Numbered from the stretch's first letter, positions 1 to 8,805 are shown. The stretch is 40,573 nucleotides of DNA from Acidobacteriota bacterium (GCA_003222535.1 QHWJ01000368.1:1-40573); one strand, 5' to 3'. Numbers and translations: made by a program. Notes: a model not told the origin generated them from the letters alone.

Positions 1-1817
1 TTTTCCGCCACCGCGGTCACTCGACTGAACAGGATCTGCTCGTAGCGGGTGAAGAGCTGATCCTGGCTGATGTGCTCGTATCCGGTGTCCGGCCCCTTCA
101 TCACCTGCACGGTCATCACGACCAAATCGCGCTTGCCCGTGTGCGTCAGTTCCAGGGCCTTCCGGACGTGATCGAGCGCGTTGTAGTCGCGCACCACGCA
201 CAATACGTTGCCCGCGCGCACTTCAATGGTCTCGCTCGAGATGATCTCCTGGGGCTGCAGGCGGAACTGATCCATCTCGACGTGTGCTTCCGCGCCGCGC
301 TGGCGGTCGTTGATGCGTTCCGACGCCACGAAGATGATGAAGAAGACGAGCGTGAAGAGCACGCCGCTGACCGTCGCCACCTCTTTCGTGATCAGGTTGA
401 CGCCTGCGATTGAGAACATGAGGGGCACTTTCCACTCGCGGTGCGACGTGTCCTTGAACCGCAGCACGAGCATCGCCAGCCCCTTGAAAGCGAACGACCA
501 GATGACGCCAAATGCGTACGCCTCGCCCAGCGTGTACGTGTTGCCGCGGGACCCGATCACCGCGACGAGTTGCAGGATGACAATCAGGTTGATCATCCGA
601 TAGGTCGTTCCGTACCTCCTGTGAGGCGCCCGGAACCAGTCGGTCATCACGCCGTCTTCCGAGACGCGATTCAAGACTCCATTCGAGCCGATAATCGACG
701 TGTTGATCGCGCCCGCCAGCATCAGGAAGCCGACGATGACTATGAATCCCTGGAACAGCAGTCTCAGCGGCAGCGGGCCGATCAGATAGAGAGAGATGCC
801 GCTGATGAGGTTATTGAAATACTGCGGCCGCACGTCGTCTGGAATCAGCGCGTAGGCGAAAAAGGACACGAGCGAGGTGAACAGCAGCGAGTAGATGAAG
901 ATCACCATACCCGCCTTCATGAGGTTCCTGTGCTTCGGGTATTCCAACTCGCGGTTGACTTGCGCCAGCGATTCCTCACCTGACATGGCGAGAAACGAAT
1001 GGCCGAAAGCCATCAGGATGCCGATCAGTCCGAGCAGCGCGCCCGCGTTCGGAACGAAGGCGTAGCGCGGGGGAGGCGCCCCTTCGGCTGGCATTACGCG
1101 CAGCCCGTTCGGGATGAGCCTGGGCATCCATCCGACGGCATCTTCGTTGAAGACCAGGTTGCCCACGAGAGGCGCGGGCGGGAGGCGCCGCGTCTCGGGC
1201 CTCGCCAGGATCGTCGCTCCGCACCACGCAATCAGCAACACGACCATCACTGTCGTGACATACATGATCTTCAGCGCGTCGTCCGAAGACTCGTGGATCC
1301 CCCTCGTGTTGCGCCACCAGAAGTAGATCGTGATGAGCGCGGCGATTCCTGCCGCCCAGAGATTGACGACGTCGGGCGATGGACTCAATGGGTAGCCGAA
1401 ATACGTCGACGTCTCGGCCCCGAGGCCAACGACGTACTGACCCGCGGAGACGCCTGAGATTGGTCCGGTCAGGATGTAGTCGAACATCAACGCGGAGACC
1501 GACAGCTTCGCCAGCGTCCCGCCCATCGCCTCCTTGACGACGCGATAGACGCCGCCTCGCGTGAACATGGCGCACGATTCCACATAGACGGCTCGCACGG
1601 CGTACGAAAACAGCATCACACCGAGGACGAACCATGACGAGGCGCGTCCGACGGCCTGCTCCGCGATGCCGCCGACGTAGTAGGCCGATGAGCCGAGGTC
1701 GTTCAGGACGATGGCCGCCGCGCGCCAGAACGAGATGAACGACAGCATGACCGACGTGGCGACGACGACTTTCGTCGCGCGCCCGCTCACGGCCTGCGGC
1801 GGGACTTCGGTTGGCAT
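1..1817 (-). CDS. KimA-like APC-superfamily permease (3' end beyond window)
   Basis: Translation from ATG 1817 stays open to base 1, giving about 605 residues. Residues ~15-520 are rich in membrane segments typical of the APC fold, with the motif GGVYRVVKEAMGG followed by LMFDYILTGPISG, which resembles the matching stretch of the potassium importer KimA. From ~530 a soluble domain begins (VRAGNVLCVVRDYNALDHV), in the place of KimA's cytosolic universal-stress-like domain. The same arrangement occurs in the N-terminal two thirds of the gene at 2004-5492, so the two are tandem paralogues. The role as a potassium or amino-acid symporter is inferred; neighbours (Kdp-like regulators, MgtE) favour ions. 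No clear ribosome binding site precedes ATG 1817, and the reading frame stays open upstream, so the start is provisional. It lies 186 bp after the fusion gene, separated by a repeat. Confidence 0.8.
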   Translation of the reverse strand, partial: MPTEVPPQAVSGRATKVVVATSVMLSFISFWRAAAIVLNDLGSSAYYVGGIAEQAVGRASSWFVLGVMLFSYAVRAVYVESCAMFTRGGVYRVVKEAMGGTLAKLSVSALMFDYILTGPISGVSAGQYVVGLGAETSTYFGYPLSPSPDVVNLWAAGIAALITIYFWWRNTRGIHESSDDALKIMYVTTVMVVLLIAWCGATILARPETRRLPPAPLVGNLVFNEDAVGWMPRLIPNGLRVMPAEGAPPPRYAFVPNAGALLGLIGILMAFGHSFLAMSGEESLAQVNRELEYPKHRNLMKAGMVIFIYSLLFTSLVSFFAYALIPDDVRPQYFNNLISGISLYLIGPLPLRLLFQGFIVIVGFLMLAGAINTSIIGSNGVLNRVSEDGVMTDWFRAPHRRYGTTYRMINLIVILQLVAVIGSRGNTYTLGEAYAFGVIWSFAFKGLAMLVLRFKDTSHREWKVPLMFSIAGVNLITKEVATVSGVLFTLVFFIIFVASERINDRQRGAEAHVEMDQFRLQPQEIISSETIEVRAGNVLCVVRDYNALDHVRKALELTHTGKRDLVVMTVQVMKGPDTGYEHISQDQLFTRYEQILFSRVTAVAE

Positions 1818-1926
1818 GGTTCGTCTGAAGTGGGATGGCCTCGGGTCCGGCGATGCCTTCAGCGCCTCGGTTTTTGGGGATTCAGCGCCGTCCGGCGGGC
1901 GAATCAATTGTCTCGACAATGCCAGC

Positions 1927-1981
1927 TTAAGAACCACGGCCTAAAGGCGGGCAAAAAAGCGCCTAAAAAAGTCCCTAAAAG
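1927..1981. repeat. Dispersed ~55-bp intergenic repeat, copy 1
   Basis: A CTAAA-rich block whose words (taagaa, cggccta, cctaaaaa, gt-c-ctaaa) recur in the same order at 8232-8284. It lies between two minus-strand genes. Two copies of the same length and word order point to a dispersed repeat and not chance. It could end or modulate transcription, but no T-tract terminator is obvious. Confidence 0.6.
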
Positions 1982-2003
1982 GGCCCGCGCGACGCTCGCG
2001 ACG

Positions 2004-5000
2004 CTACAAAAGCGTGCCGCGCAGGATGACGATGCCGACGCTGAAGTAGATCACCAGACCGGTGACGTCCACCAGCGTCGCCACGAACGGCGCAGACGAG
2101 GCCGCCGGATCGAAGCCGAGCCGCCGGAGCAGAAACGGGAGGAGCGATCCCGTCAGCGTGCCCCAGAGCACGACCCCGACGAGCGAGATCGAGACCGTCA
2201 GCGCCACCAGCAGCCAGTGCTGGCCGTACAGCGTGGAAAAGGCGGACCAGATCGCGATGCGCAGGAATCCGATCGTGCCGAGAATGCCGCCGAGCGCGAG
2301 CCCCGCGCCGATTTCGCGCCGCATCACCTTCCACCAATCGATGAGCTTCACTTCGCCGAGCGCCAGCGCCCGGATGACGAGCGTGGACGCCTGCGACCCG
2401 GAGTTGCCGCCGCTCGAAATGATCAGGGGCACGAAGAGCGCCAGCACGACCGCCTTCTCGATCTCGTGCTCGAACGCGCCCATGGCCGTCGCCGTCAGCA
2501 TTTCGCCGATGAAGAGCGCCGTGAGCCAGCCCGCCCGTTTCTGGATCATCCGGTGAAACGCAATCTTCATGTACGGCTCGTCGAGGGCTTCGGATCCGCC
2601 CACGCGCTGAATGTCTTCGGTCGCCGCCGCCTCTGCGACGTCGAGCACGTCGTCCACGGTGACGATGCCGATGAGCACGCCTGTCGAGTCGGTGACCGGG
2701 AGCGCCGAGCGATCCTCCCGCCGGAACACCGTCACCGCCGTCTCCTGATCGTCGGTCGCCTTGAGCGCGACGAACCGGCGGTCCATCAGGTCGCGGACGG
2801 TGTTGGCCGGCGACGTCAGCAGGAACTCGCGAATCCGGATGTCGTCGATGAGCACGCCGCGGTCGTCGACGACGTAAATGACGTTGAGCGTCTCGCTGTT
2901 CTGCCCGTGCGTCCGGATGTAATCGAGCACGTACTGGATCGTCCAGTCCTCGCGCACCGACGTGTAGTTGGGCGTCATCAGGCGCCCGATGGAGCCCTCC
3001 GGGTAGCCAAGCAGCGTGACCGCGACCGAACGCTCCTCCGGCGTCAGCAACGCGAGTAACTGCCGGGTTGCGCTGGCCGGCAGCTCTTCCAGAAACTTCG
3101 TGCGGTCGTCGGGCGCCATGTCGTTCAGGAGCGCCGCGGCGTCCTCCGACGCCATCGCCTTCAACAGCGACTCCTGCGCCTCGCCGGAGAGATACTCGAA
3201 GGTGGCCGCCGCGATCTTGCGCGGCAGCGTCCGGAAGAACAGCACCTGCTCCTCGAGGGACAGGTCCGTCAGCACGCTGGCGAGATCGCTGGGCGGACGG
3301 TTCCGCACCATGTCGCGCAGCCGCGTGAAATCGCGCTGTCGGATCACCGCGGCGAGCTCGGCGGCGGGACGCACCGTCTCTTTGATGCCGTTGAGCGTGG
3401 CGTCCCTGTTTGGGCCGTTCAGTTGCTCTTCCATATGTGTGAGCGCGGCGTGAACCACATCGCGGTGGTGGACGTGGGGGCCGACCGCGCTGGTGACGTC
3501 CAGCCACAGCCGATGGAGATGGTCGACATCTTCGGGGTCGAGCTCCGGCGCGTGAGGACCGACATGGTAGGCGGCCGTCCGGCCGCTGGGATGGTGGATG
3601 AAGAGCCGAACGCCGGTCGGTTTCCGCCCCGATGCCCGTTCCCAGGCTTCGCCGAGCAGCCGCGCCTGATCCTGGGCGGCCAGCACTTCGGATTCGCCGA
3701 CGTGAATCTCCGATGACTGCAGGCGAAGCGCGGTTTCGACAACCGCGTCGAACACGTTGACGCCGGGCGCGATGAGCAGCCGCACCGCGCGGCCGTGCCG
3801 CTCGGCCACCGCGGTCACCGCGGAGAACAGCCGCCGCTCGTCGTCGGTCACCCGCGCGTCGACGCCCGGATCGTCCGGCACGTCGACTCCGACCAGTCGT
3901 CCGGTCATGACGACGACGTCACGGTCGGCGGCGGTGTCGAGCGCGGCGCTGAGGTGTACCAGCGCGCCCGGTTTTCGGACGGGGACGAGCAGGTTGCCGG
4001 GCCGCACCTCGACGTGACGCAGATCGACCTCGTCGGACGGCAGCAACTGCACATCATCGAGGCCCGCACGGACTGTATCGGGCGGCTCGCCCGTCCGGCG
4101 GGCCCCGACGCTCAACGCCGTCGTCAACGCGACGACCAGCGCGGCGCCGACCATTGACCCGGCGTCGAAGGTCGTCAGCATCAGCACGGCGGGGACGGCG
4201 ATCACCGCGGTGACCAGCGCGAGCGTGATCGGCCAGTCGCGGCCGAACACTCTGAGGCTGCCGGGCACGCGATACGCCCGCGCTTCAGGACGAAGCGCGC
4301 GAAGGCGGATGATGGCCAGGATCTTCAGGACCGCGCTCCACGCGATCCCGACGGCGTAGGCGCGAGCCAGCCACGCCACATGCGCGCCGCTCAGCCCGAC
4401 GATGGCGACCTGAGCCCCAACGGTGACGTCCAGCATGCGCGCGCGGGTGCCGAAGCGCGGATGCAGCGCGCGCAGGGCGACCGGCAGCAGCCCTTCGTCG
4501 ACAAGACGCGTCAGCACCGTTTGCGCGCCGGCCAGCGCGCTCCGGGCGGCGCTCGCCATCACCAGGCCCGCACCGGCCACCACGGCCCCGACCGCGAGAG
4601 CGCGCAGCCACCAGGGTCCGGCCAGCTGCAGCACAAGGCCAACGCCCGGCGCCTCGAAAAACGAACGGCGGAGCGCTTCGGGCACGAGGGCGGCGATGAG
4701 AAAGCCGGCCAGCGCCGTGATGCCGAGCGAGTGGGCCACGACGAGCCTTGCGGTGCGCCGCAGGTTGCGAATGCGCGGCGGCTCGAGCTCAGGGGCGACC
4801 AGTGCCAGCGCGTCGACGCCGCCCATCACGAACAGCACGGCGCCGAAGGCCATCAGCGCACCGGCAGCCGACGTCGGCGCCTCTGGCGAGAACGGCAGCG
4901 GCGGCAGCACGCTGGCGCGGCCGACCAGCGTCAGGGCCGCCCACGCCATCGCCACGACGAGCACCGCAAAGCCGGCGACGACGGCTCGGGATTCCGTCAG

Positions 5001-5492
5001 ACTTGAGACCATCCGGCCGCGCCGCTGGGCAATCCAGACGATCGCCAGCAGCGCGACCGCAACGGCGACGGCGGTGTTCTCCGCGCTTGCGCCCGAGCCA
5101 ACCGCCTCCACACCGGCCGCCCCCAGCGCGACGACGTATCGACCGGCCACCGCCGCGGCGAGGGGCCCGAGCAGCATCCGCTCGGTCAGCAGGGCGGAGG
5201 CCGCGAGCCTCGCCGGCGCTTCGCCGAGCGCCTGCCGAACGAGGCCGTGGAGGCCGCCCCGAACGAACAGACCTCGCGCCTCGACGTCAACGGAGCGTAC
5301 ACACGCGGCCACCAGGACCGCCGCGAGGACGTACCACGGCGCGGCGGAGCCGACGCCGGCCTCGGCCAGGCCGGCGGCGAAGAAGGCGACGCAGCCGAGC
5401 TCCCCGAGCGCGAGCGCCGCGGCGCGCCACGCGGGCGTGAACGTCAGCAGCGTGCGCGTTGCGAGAACGACGCGGATGCGCTCGCCGGTCAT
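2004..5492 (-). CDS. APC permease (KimA-like) fused to MgtE magnesium channel
   Basis: This 1162-residue protein joins two transporters. Residues ~20-455 form an APC-type membrane domain and ~490-690 a soluble universal-stress-like domain (VRPGNLLVPVRKPGALVHL), both paralogous to the gene at 1-1817. Residues ~720-830 match the MgtE N-domain, ~835-950 a CBS pair, and ~980-1162 the five-helix MgtE pore. The pore carries the family signature GGNSGSQ (~1027) and the acidic residue in TLVDVTG (~1141), equivalent to the magnesium-site Asp of MgtE. MgtE alone is about 450 residues, so the MgtE part is full length. ATG 5492 is chosen because it overlaps the regulator's stop as ATGA; an in-frame start at 5537 would overlap it more. 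Coupled potassium/magnesium control is inferred, and the substrate of the APC half is unproven. Confidence 0.85.
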   Translation of the reverse strand: MTGERIRVVLATRTLLTFTPAWRAAALALGELGCVAFFAAGLAEAGVGSAAPWYVLAAVLVAACVRSVDVEARGLFVRGGLHGLVRQALGEAPARLAASALLTERMLLGPLAAAVAGRYVVALGAAGVEAVGSGASAENTAVAVAVALLAIVWIAQRRGRMVSSLTESRAVVAGFAVLVVAMAWAALTLVGRASVLPPLPFSPEAPTSAAGALMAFGAVLFVMGGVDALALVAPELEPPRIRNLRRTARLVVAHSLGITALAGFLIAALVPEALRRSFFEAPGVGLVLQLAGPWWLRALAVGAVVAGAGLVMASAARSALAGAQTVLTRLVDEGLLPVALRALHPRFGTRARMLDVTVGAQVAIVGLSGAHVAWLARAYAVGIAWSAVLKILAIIRLRALRPEARAYRVPGSLRVFGRDWPITLALVTAVIAVPAVLMLTTFDAGSMVGAALVVALTTALSVGARRTGEPPDTVRAGLDDVQLLPSDEVDLRHVEVRPGNLLVPVRKPGALVHLSAALDTAADRDVVVMTGRLVGVDVPDDPGVDARVTDDERRLFSAVTAVAERHGRAVRLLIAPGVNVFDAVVETALRLQSSEIHVGESEVLAAQDQARLLGEAWERASGRKPTGVRLFIHHPSGRTAAYHVGPHAPELDPEDVDHLHRLWLDVTSAVGPHVHHRDVVHAALTHMEEQLNGPNRDATLNGIKETVRPAAELAAVIRQRDFTRLRDMVRNRPPSDLASVLTDLSLEEQVLFFRTLPRKIAAATFEYLSGEAQESLLKAMASEDAAALLNDMAPDDRTKFLEELPASATRQLLALLTPEERSVAVTLLGYPEGSIGRLMTPNYTSVREDWTIQYVLDYIRTHGQNSETLNVIYVVDDRGVLIDDIRIREFLLTSPANTVRDLMDRRFVALKATDDQETAVTVFRREDRSALPVTDSTGVLIGIVTVDDVLDVAEAAATEDIQRVGGSEALDEPYMKIAFHRMIQKRAGWLTALFIGEMLTATAMGAFEHEIEKAVVLALFVPLIISSGGNSGSQASTLVIRALALGEVKLIDWWKVMRREIGAGLALGGILGTIGFLRIAIWSAFSTLYGQHWLLVALTVSISLVGVVLWGTLTGSLLPFLLRRLGFDPAASSAPFVATLVDVTGLVIYFSVGIVILRGTLL

Positions 5493-6199
5493 CTCGCCGC
5501 GCTGCCCGGCTCGGTGGAGAAACGGTAGCCGACCCACGGTTCGCTGATGAGATACCGTGGCACCGAAGGATCGGGTTCGATCTTCTTGCGGAGCTGGGCG
5601 ATCAGCACCCAGAGGTGCTCGGGCTGATTCACCGCGTTCGGTCCCCAGATGGCTTTGAGCATCGTGTGGTGCGTGAGCACACGGTCGGCGTTGCGCGCGA
5701 GGAGCGCCAGCAGCTCGAACTCCTTCGGCGTGAGGTGAATATCCTCGTCGCCGCGCACGACGCGCCGCCGGTTGAAGTCGATGACAAAGTCGGCGACCTG
5801 CACGGCTTCGACCTCCGGTGCCTCCGCTTCGAAGACGCGGCGCAGCGCGACGCGGATCCTCGCCAGCAGCTCTTCGGGTCCGAACGGCTTGGTCACATAG
5901 TCGTCCGCGCCGAGATCGAGCGCCTCGACCTTGTCCGCTTCTTCGCCGCGCGCGGACAGGATGACAATCGGCGCCTTCGACTGCTTCCGGATGCGGCGGC
6001 AGACCTCGGCGCCGTCGAGATCCGGGAGGCCGAGGTCGAGCACGATGAGATCGGGCGAGCGGTCGACGACGGCGATAACGGCCTCGGCGCCCGTCGCGGC
6101 CACCTCGACGTCATATCCTCGCGACCGGAGCAGCGGAGCCACCGCCCTTTGGATCGCGACCTCGTCGTCCACGAGGAGAATGCTGGCCGCGCGATTCAC
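5489..6199 (-). CDS. KdpE-like OmpR-family response regulator
   Basis: A 236-residue two-domain regulator. The receiver domain has acidic residues D11/D12, phospho-acceptor D55 (in VLDLGLPDLDG) and switch lysine K104 (YVTKPF). The C-terminal winged helix (~130-230) carries HLTPKEFELLALLARNADRV and ends with the family's YLISEPWVGYRF. Phosphorylation by the kinase encoded just upstream should control DNA binding. The GTG start at 6199 overlaps the kinase stop as GTGA, and its own stop overlaps the next ATG as ATGA, so the three genes are translationally coupled. KdpE is the closest well-known relative, but no kdpFABC genes are visible, so the target may be the adjacent permease genes. Confidence 0.92.
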   Translation of the reverse strand: MNRAASILLVDDEVAIQRAVAPLLRSRGYDVEVAATGAEAVIAVVDRSPDLIVLDLGLPDLDGAEVCRRIRKQSKAPIVILSARGEEADKVEALDLGADDYVTKPFGPEELLARIRVALRRVFEAEAPEVEAVQVADFVIDFNRRRVVRGDEDIHLTPKEFELLALLARNADRVLTHHTMLKAIWGPNAVNQPEHLWVLIAQLRKKIEPDPSVPRYLISEPWVGYRFSTEPGSAAR

Positions 6200-7683
6200 T
6201 TCACCTCCGCGGGCACAACCATCGTGAACCGGGCGCCGCCGTCGGAGCAGTTTTCCGCCGAGATCCGTCCATGTTCGGCGGCGAGCACGCCCCGGGCAAT
6301 CGCGAGCCCCATTCCCGTGCCCGATCGCCTGCGCTGTGCAACGCCTCCACGATAGAACCGCTCGAACACGTGCGGCAAATCGGACGGTGAGATGCCGGGG
6401 CCGCGATCCCGGACTGCGATCGTCAACCCGTCGTCCTGCACGATGGCCCGCACGTCGATCGTGGATCCTGCCGGCGCATATTGAGCGGCGTTTTCCAGCA
6501 GGTGCGACAACGCCGCCGACGTGAGCCGTGGATCGAGCCGCACCAGCCGCTCCGGCTCGACCGCGAGATCGATCGCGTAGCCTCGCAGTGCATGCTCCAC
6601 GCGGCCGCGCGCCGCCTCGACGATCTCCGACGGAGCCACCCACCTCATGTCCTGTGTGACCGCGCCCGCATCGATTCTTGCCATTTCCAGAATGTTCTGA
6701 AACAGGCGGGTCAGCCGCTCGACCTCGGACAGAATCACGTCGCTCTGTTCGCGACGCTCCTGCTCGCTGGGCCACGTGGCCTGCAGGTTGCCGGCGGCCA
6801 CGCGAATGGCCGTCAGCGGTGTCCGCAGGTCGTGGCCGATCGACGCCAGGAGGGCGGATTTCAACTCCTCGCTTTGCCGGGCCAATTCTGCCGCCTTCCG
6901 CTCGTCCAGGAATTGGGCGCGCTCGATGGCGATCGCGGCCAGTCCGGCCACGGCGTCAAGCGTGCCAGGCTCGACCGCGCGACCCCCGGCTGCAAGAAGG
7001 CCAATCGGCTTGGTGCCGAGCCGCAGGGGAACCAGATGTACCACGTTGGCGCCGACGGTGAGCATGCGATGGACAGCGTCCGATCGGAGGCCGGCAGCCG
7101 GGTTGGCCCCGTCGATGCTCGCAAACCCGGTCGACAGCTCTCGCTGATCGAGCACCAGTTCCTGCGGTCCACTCGCGTGCACGATCCATTCGGACGCGCC
7201 GGGCACGCAGATCGCCGCGTAGTCGAGATCGAAGCGGCGCGAGATGAAGCCGGCGAGCCGCGAGCTCGCCTCTTGACTGTCCGTAATCAGGAGGACGTCA
7301 CGGCTCAGGTCGAACAGGCGGCCGAGCTCGTCGCGGCGCGCGACCGCTTCCTGCGCGCGCGCGCGGGCCACGGCGGACAGATTGCTCGCGACCAGGCTGA
7401 CCGCCAGGAACGCGAACAGCGCGATCCAGTTCTGCGGGTCTGCAATCGTGAAGGTCCCGACGGGCGGGAGGAAGAAGAAGTTGAAGGCGAGCATCGCCGC
7501 AAGCGACGTCGTCACGGCAACCCACAGGCGTGCGGTGGCAGCCACGAGCAGGACGACGATGAGAAAGCTGAGCGCGACGGTCGCCGGACTCGATGCCTGG
7601 GTCCACTGCGTGAACACCAGCGCGAGAACGAGGATGCCCGCGATGCCCAAGACAAGCTTGCGCACGTCGGACGAGCTTCTCAT
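6196..7683 (-). CDS. KdpD-like sensor histidine kinase lacking the N-terminal Kdp/USP domain
   Basis: A 495-residue membrane kinase. Residues ~8-105 hold four hydrophobic segments like the DUF4118 membrane domain of KdpD, with AFNFFFLPPVGTFTI. A GAF domain spans ~125-258. The dimerisation domain has phospho-histidine H284 in SIGHDLRTPLTAI, and the ATPase domain shows the N box (HLLENAAQYAP), VRDRGPGI, FERFYRG and GTGMGLAI. Classical KdpD begins with a KdpD domain plus a universal-stress domain; here these are absent, but a separate universal-stress-like gene lies just upstream, as if split off. Start ATG 7683 follows a TACGAT -10 box by 6 nt. Confidence 0.92.
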   Translation of the reverse strand: MRSSSDVRKLVLGIAGILVLALVFTQWTQASSPATVALSFLIVVLLVAATARLWVAVTTSLAAMLAFNFFFLPPVGTFTIADPQNWIALFAFLAVSLVASNLSAVARARAQEAVARRDELGRLFDLSRDVLLITDSQEASSRLAGFISRRFDLDYAAICVPGASEWIVHASGPQELVLDQRELSTGFASIDGANPAAGLRSDAVHRMLTVGANVVHLVPLRLGTKPIGLLAAGGRAVEPGTLDAVAGLAAIAIERAQFLDERKAAELARQSEELKSALLASIGHDLRTPLTAIRVAAGNLQATWPSEQERREQSDVILSEVERLTRLFQNILEMARIDAGAVTQDMRWVAPSEIVEAARGRVEHALRGYAIDLAVEPERLVRLDPRLTSAALSHLLENAAQYAPAGSTIDVRAIVQDDGLTIAVRDRGPGISPSDLPHVFERFYRGGVAQRRRSGTGMGLAIARGVLAAEHGRISAENCSDGGARFTMVVPAEVK

Positions 7684-7689
7684 CCGGCC

Positions 7690-7695
7690 ATCGTA
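7690..7695 (-). promoter_or_regulatory. -10 box TACGAT for the kinase operon (leaderless pattern)
   Basis: TACGAT on the minus strand sits 6 nt before ATG 7683. The same spacing recurs at several other genes in the window. No clear -35 hexamer is seen. Confidence 0.45.
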
Positions 7696-7800
7696 GCATT
7701 GCGAATCTCGGAATGCGGATTGCGGAATTGCGGGTTAGCCGGAGAGACGATTGGAGCGTGTGAACCCGTAATCAATCCGCAGTCCGCAGTCCGGAGTCCG
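7696..7800. repeat. Inverted heptamer repeat (CCGCAAT family)
   Basis: The left side reads as degenerate copies of ATTGCGG (7711-7729) and the right side as degenerate copies of TCCGCAG (7773-7800), so the block can fold into an imperfect hairpin. The word is the same as in the heptamer array at 21514-21548. It fills the gap between two minus-strand genes. Confidence 0.6.
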
Positions 7801-7805
7801 ACATG

Positions 7806-8222
7806 TCATCCCGGTCGCGGTGTTTGCCCGCCGACGTCCGCGAAGACAACGCGATGGCCTTTTTTCTTCAGGCATCGCGCGATCTGCTGTGCGGGGCTCG
7901 GCCACCACCAGCGGCGACGCCCGCCGACGACAATCACGGACTGCGCGCTGACCATCCACCGGAAGAGGTCGGCGAGCCGCCGGCAGACGCACACCCGCAC
8001 GGTTGCGGCGACGCCGGACTCGGATACCAGATCACGGTATTGTTCAGTGATGAGGGCGTCCTCACTCGGACCGCCGGGCGGTGTCAGATACGAAACCATC
8101 CGCGGTACCAACACGACGATGCGGGCAGGATTGAGATGCGCTGAGAGGTGCCCGGCTTGAGCAAGCGCGGCGCGCGTGCCCTCCTTCGTTGTCGCAATCA
8201 CCTGCAACTGCAGCCGCTCCAC
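7806..8222 (-). CDS. Universal-stress-protein-like small protein
   Basis: 138 residues with alternating strand/helix pattern: a first strand LQLQVIATT, helix, strand ARIVVLVPRMV, later strand VRVCVCRR, helix, and SVIVVGGRRRWWW near the C-terminus. This resembles the universal-stress fold, although the usual nucleotide-binding GxxGxxG motif is not recognisable. It precedes a KdpD-like kinase that lacks its universal-stress domain, so it may act in trans with it (inference). GTG 8222 is preferred over GTG 8225 because TATCGT (8229-8234, minus strand) lies exactly 6 nt upstream, as at other genes here. The opposite strand is also open, but that frame has no recognisable fold. Confidence 0.6.
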   Translation of the reverse strand: MERLQLQVIATTKEGTRAALAQAGHLSAHLNPARIVVLVPRMVSYLTPPGGPSEDALITEQYRDLVSESGVAATVRVCVCRRLADLFRWMVSAQSVIVVGGRRRWWWPSPAQQIARCLKKKGHRVVFADVGGQTPRPG

Positions 8223-8231
8223 CACGCCACG

Positions 8232-8284
8232 ATAAGAATCGCGGCCTAAGACCGGCCCAAAAGGTTCCTAAAAAGTCGCTAAAG
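8232..8284. repeat. Dispersed ~55-bp intergenic repeat, copy 2
   Basis: Aligns with 1927-1981 along nearly its whole length: taagaa, cggccta, a purine-rich centre, cctaaaaa, then gtc-ctaaa. It lies directly downstream of purE, and the first copy likewise lies downstream of a minus-strand gene. Confidence 0.6.
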
Positions 8285-8299
8285 CAATGGTCGTCGCGG

Positions 8300-8788
8300 T
8301 CACAGCGTTTGGCCCCGGACGTCCGCGGCGAGCTTGTCCCGATACGCCTGCAGTCTCGCGCGCAACTCCGGACGCGACGTCGCGAGAATGGCGACGGCGA
8401 GCAGCCCCGCGTTGGCCGCGCCCGATGGGCCAATCGCCACGGTCGCGACGGGAATGCCCTTCGGCATCTGCACGGTCGACAGCAGCGAGTCGAGCCCGTT
8501 GAGCGCCGAGCTCTGCATCGGGACGCCGATCACGGGCAGGATGGTGTGCGCCGCCACCACGCCGGCCAGATGAGCGGCCCCGCCGGCGCCGGCGACAATC
8601 ACTTCAAGGCCGCGGCTGGCAGCGGTCGATGCGTAGTCAGCCGTCAACGCCGGCGTCCGATGCGCGGACAGCACCCGACACTCGTGCGGCACGCCGAACT
8701 GGGTCAGGATCGCATCGGCCTGGCTCATCGTCTCCCAGTCCGACTTGCTGCCCATGATCACACTGACGAGCACTCGATCTTCAGTCAC
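8300..8788 (-). CDS. purE: N5-carboxyaminoimidazole ribonucleotide mutase
   Basis: PurE converts N5-CAIR to CAIR in purine synthesis in the cytoplasm. The 162-residue product has the usual class I length and motifs: [12 protein letters not shown] near the N-terminus, SAHRTP with the catalytic histidine, [14 protein letters not shown], and [17 protein letters not shown]. The partner gene purK is not downstream, where the purE stop is followed by a repeat, so purE may be transcribed alone. GTG 8788 lies 6 nt after a TAAAAT box, suggesting a leaderless message. It diverges from the M16 peptidase genes. Confidence 0.96.
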   Translation of the reverse strand: MTEDRVLVSVIMGSKSDWETMSQADAILTQFGVPHECRVLSAHRTPALTADYASTAASRGLEVIVAGAGGAAHLAGVVAAHTILPVIGVPMQSSALNGLDSLLSTVQMPKGIPVATVAIGPSGAANAGLLAVAILATSRPELRARLQAYRDKLAADVRGQTL

Positions 8789-8794
8789 GCGCGT

Positions 8795-8800
8795 ATTTTA
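8795..8800 (-). promoter_or_regulatory. -10 box TAAAAT for purE
   Basis: TAAAAT on the minus strand, 6 nt before GTG 8788. No purine-rich ribosome site separates the two. Confidence 0.5.
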
Positions 8801-8805
8801 TCCGT

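Noticed and set aside
72-983. Plus-strand open frames opposite the first permease
   Set aside because: Arg/His-rich products without a recognisable fold; the minus strand reads a continuous membrane protein.
1830-3059. 409-codon plus-strand frame
   Set aside because: Antisense to the fusion gene, highly charged low-complexity product, no homology; typical of high-GC DNA.
1975-3507. 510-codon minus-strand frame overlapping the MgtE part
   Set aside because: Shifted frame of the MgtE region; the product is Arg-rich, while the other frame gives a complete MgtE.
7735-8144. Plus- and minus-strand small frames around the universal-stress-like gene
   Set aside because: Products lack secondary-structure pattern; only the minus frame at 7806-8222 shows an alternating strand/helix fold.
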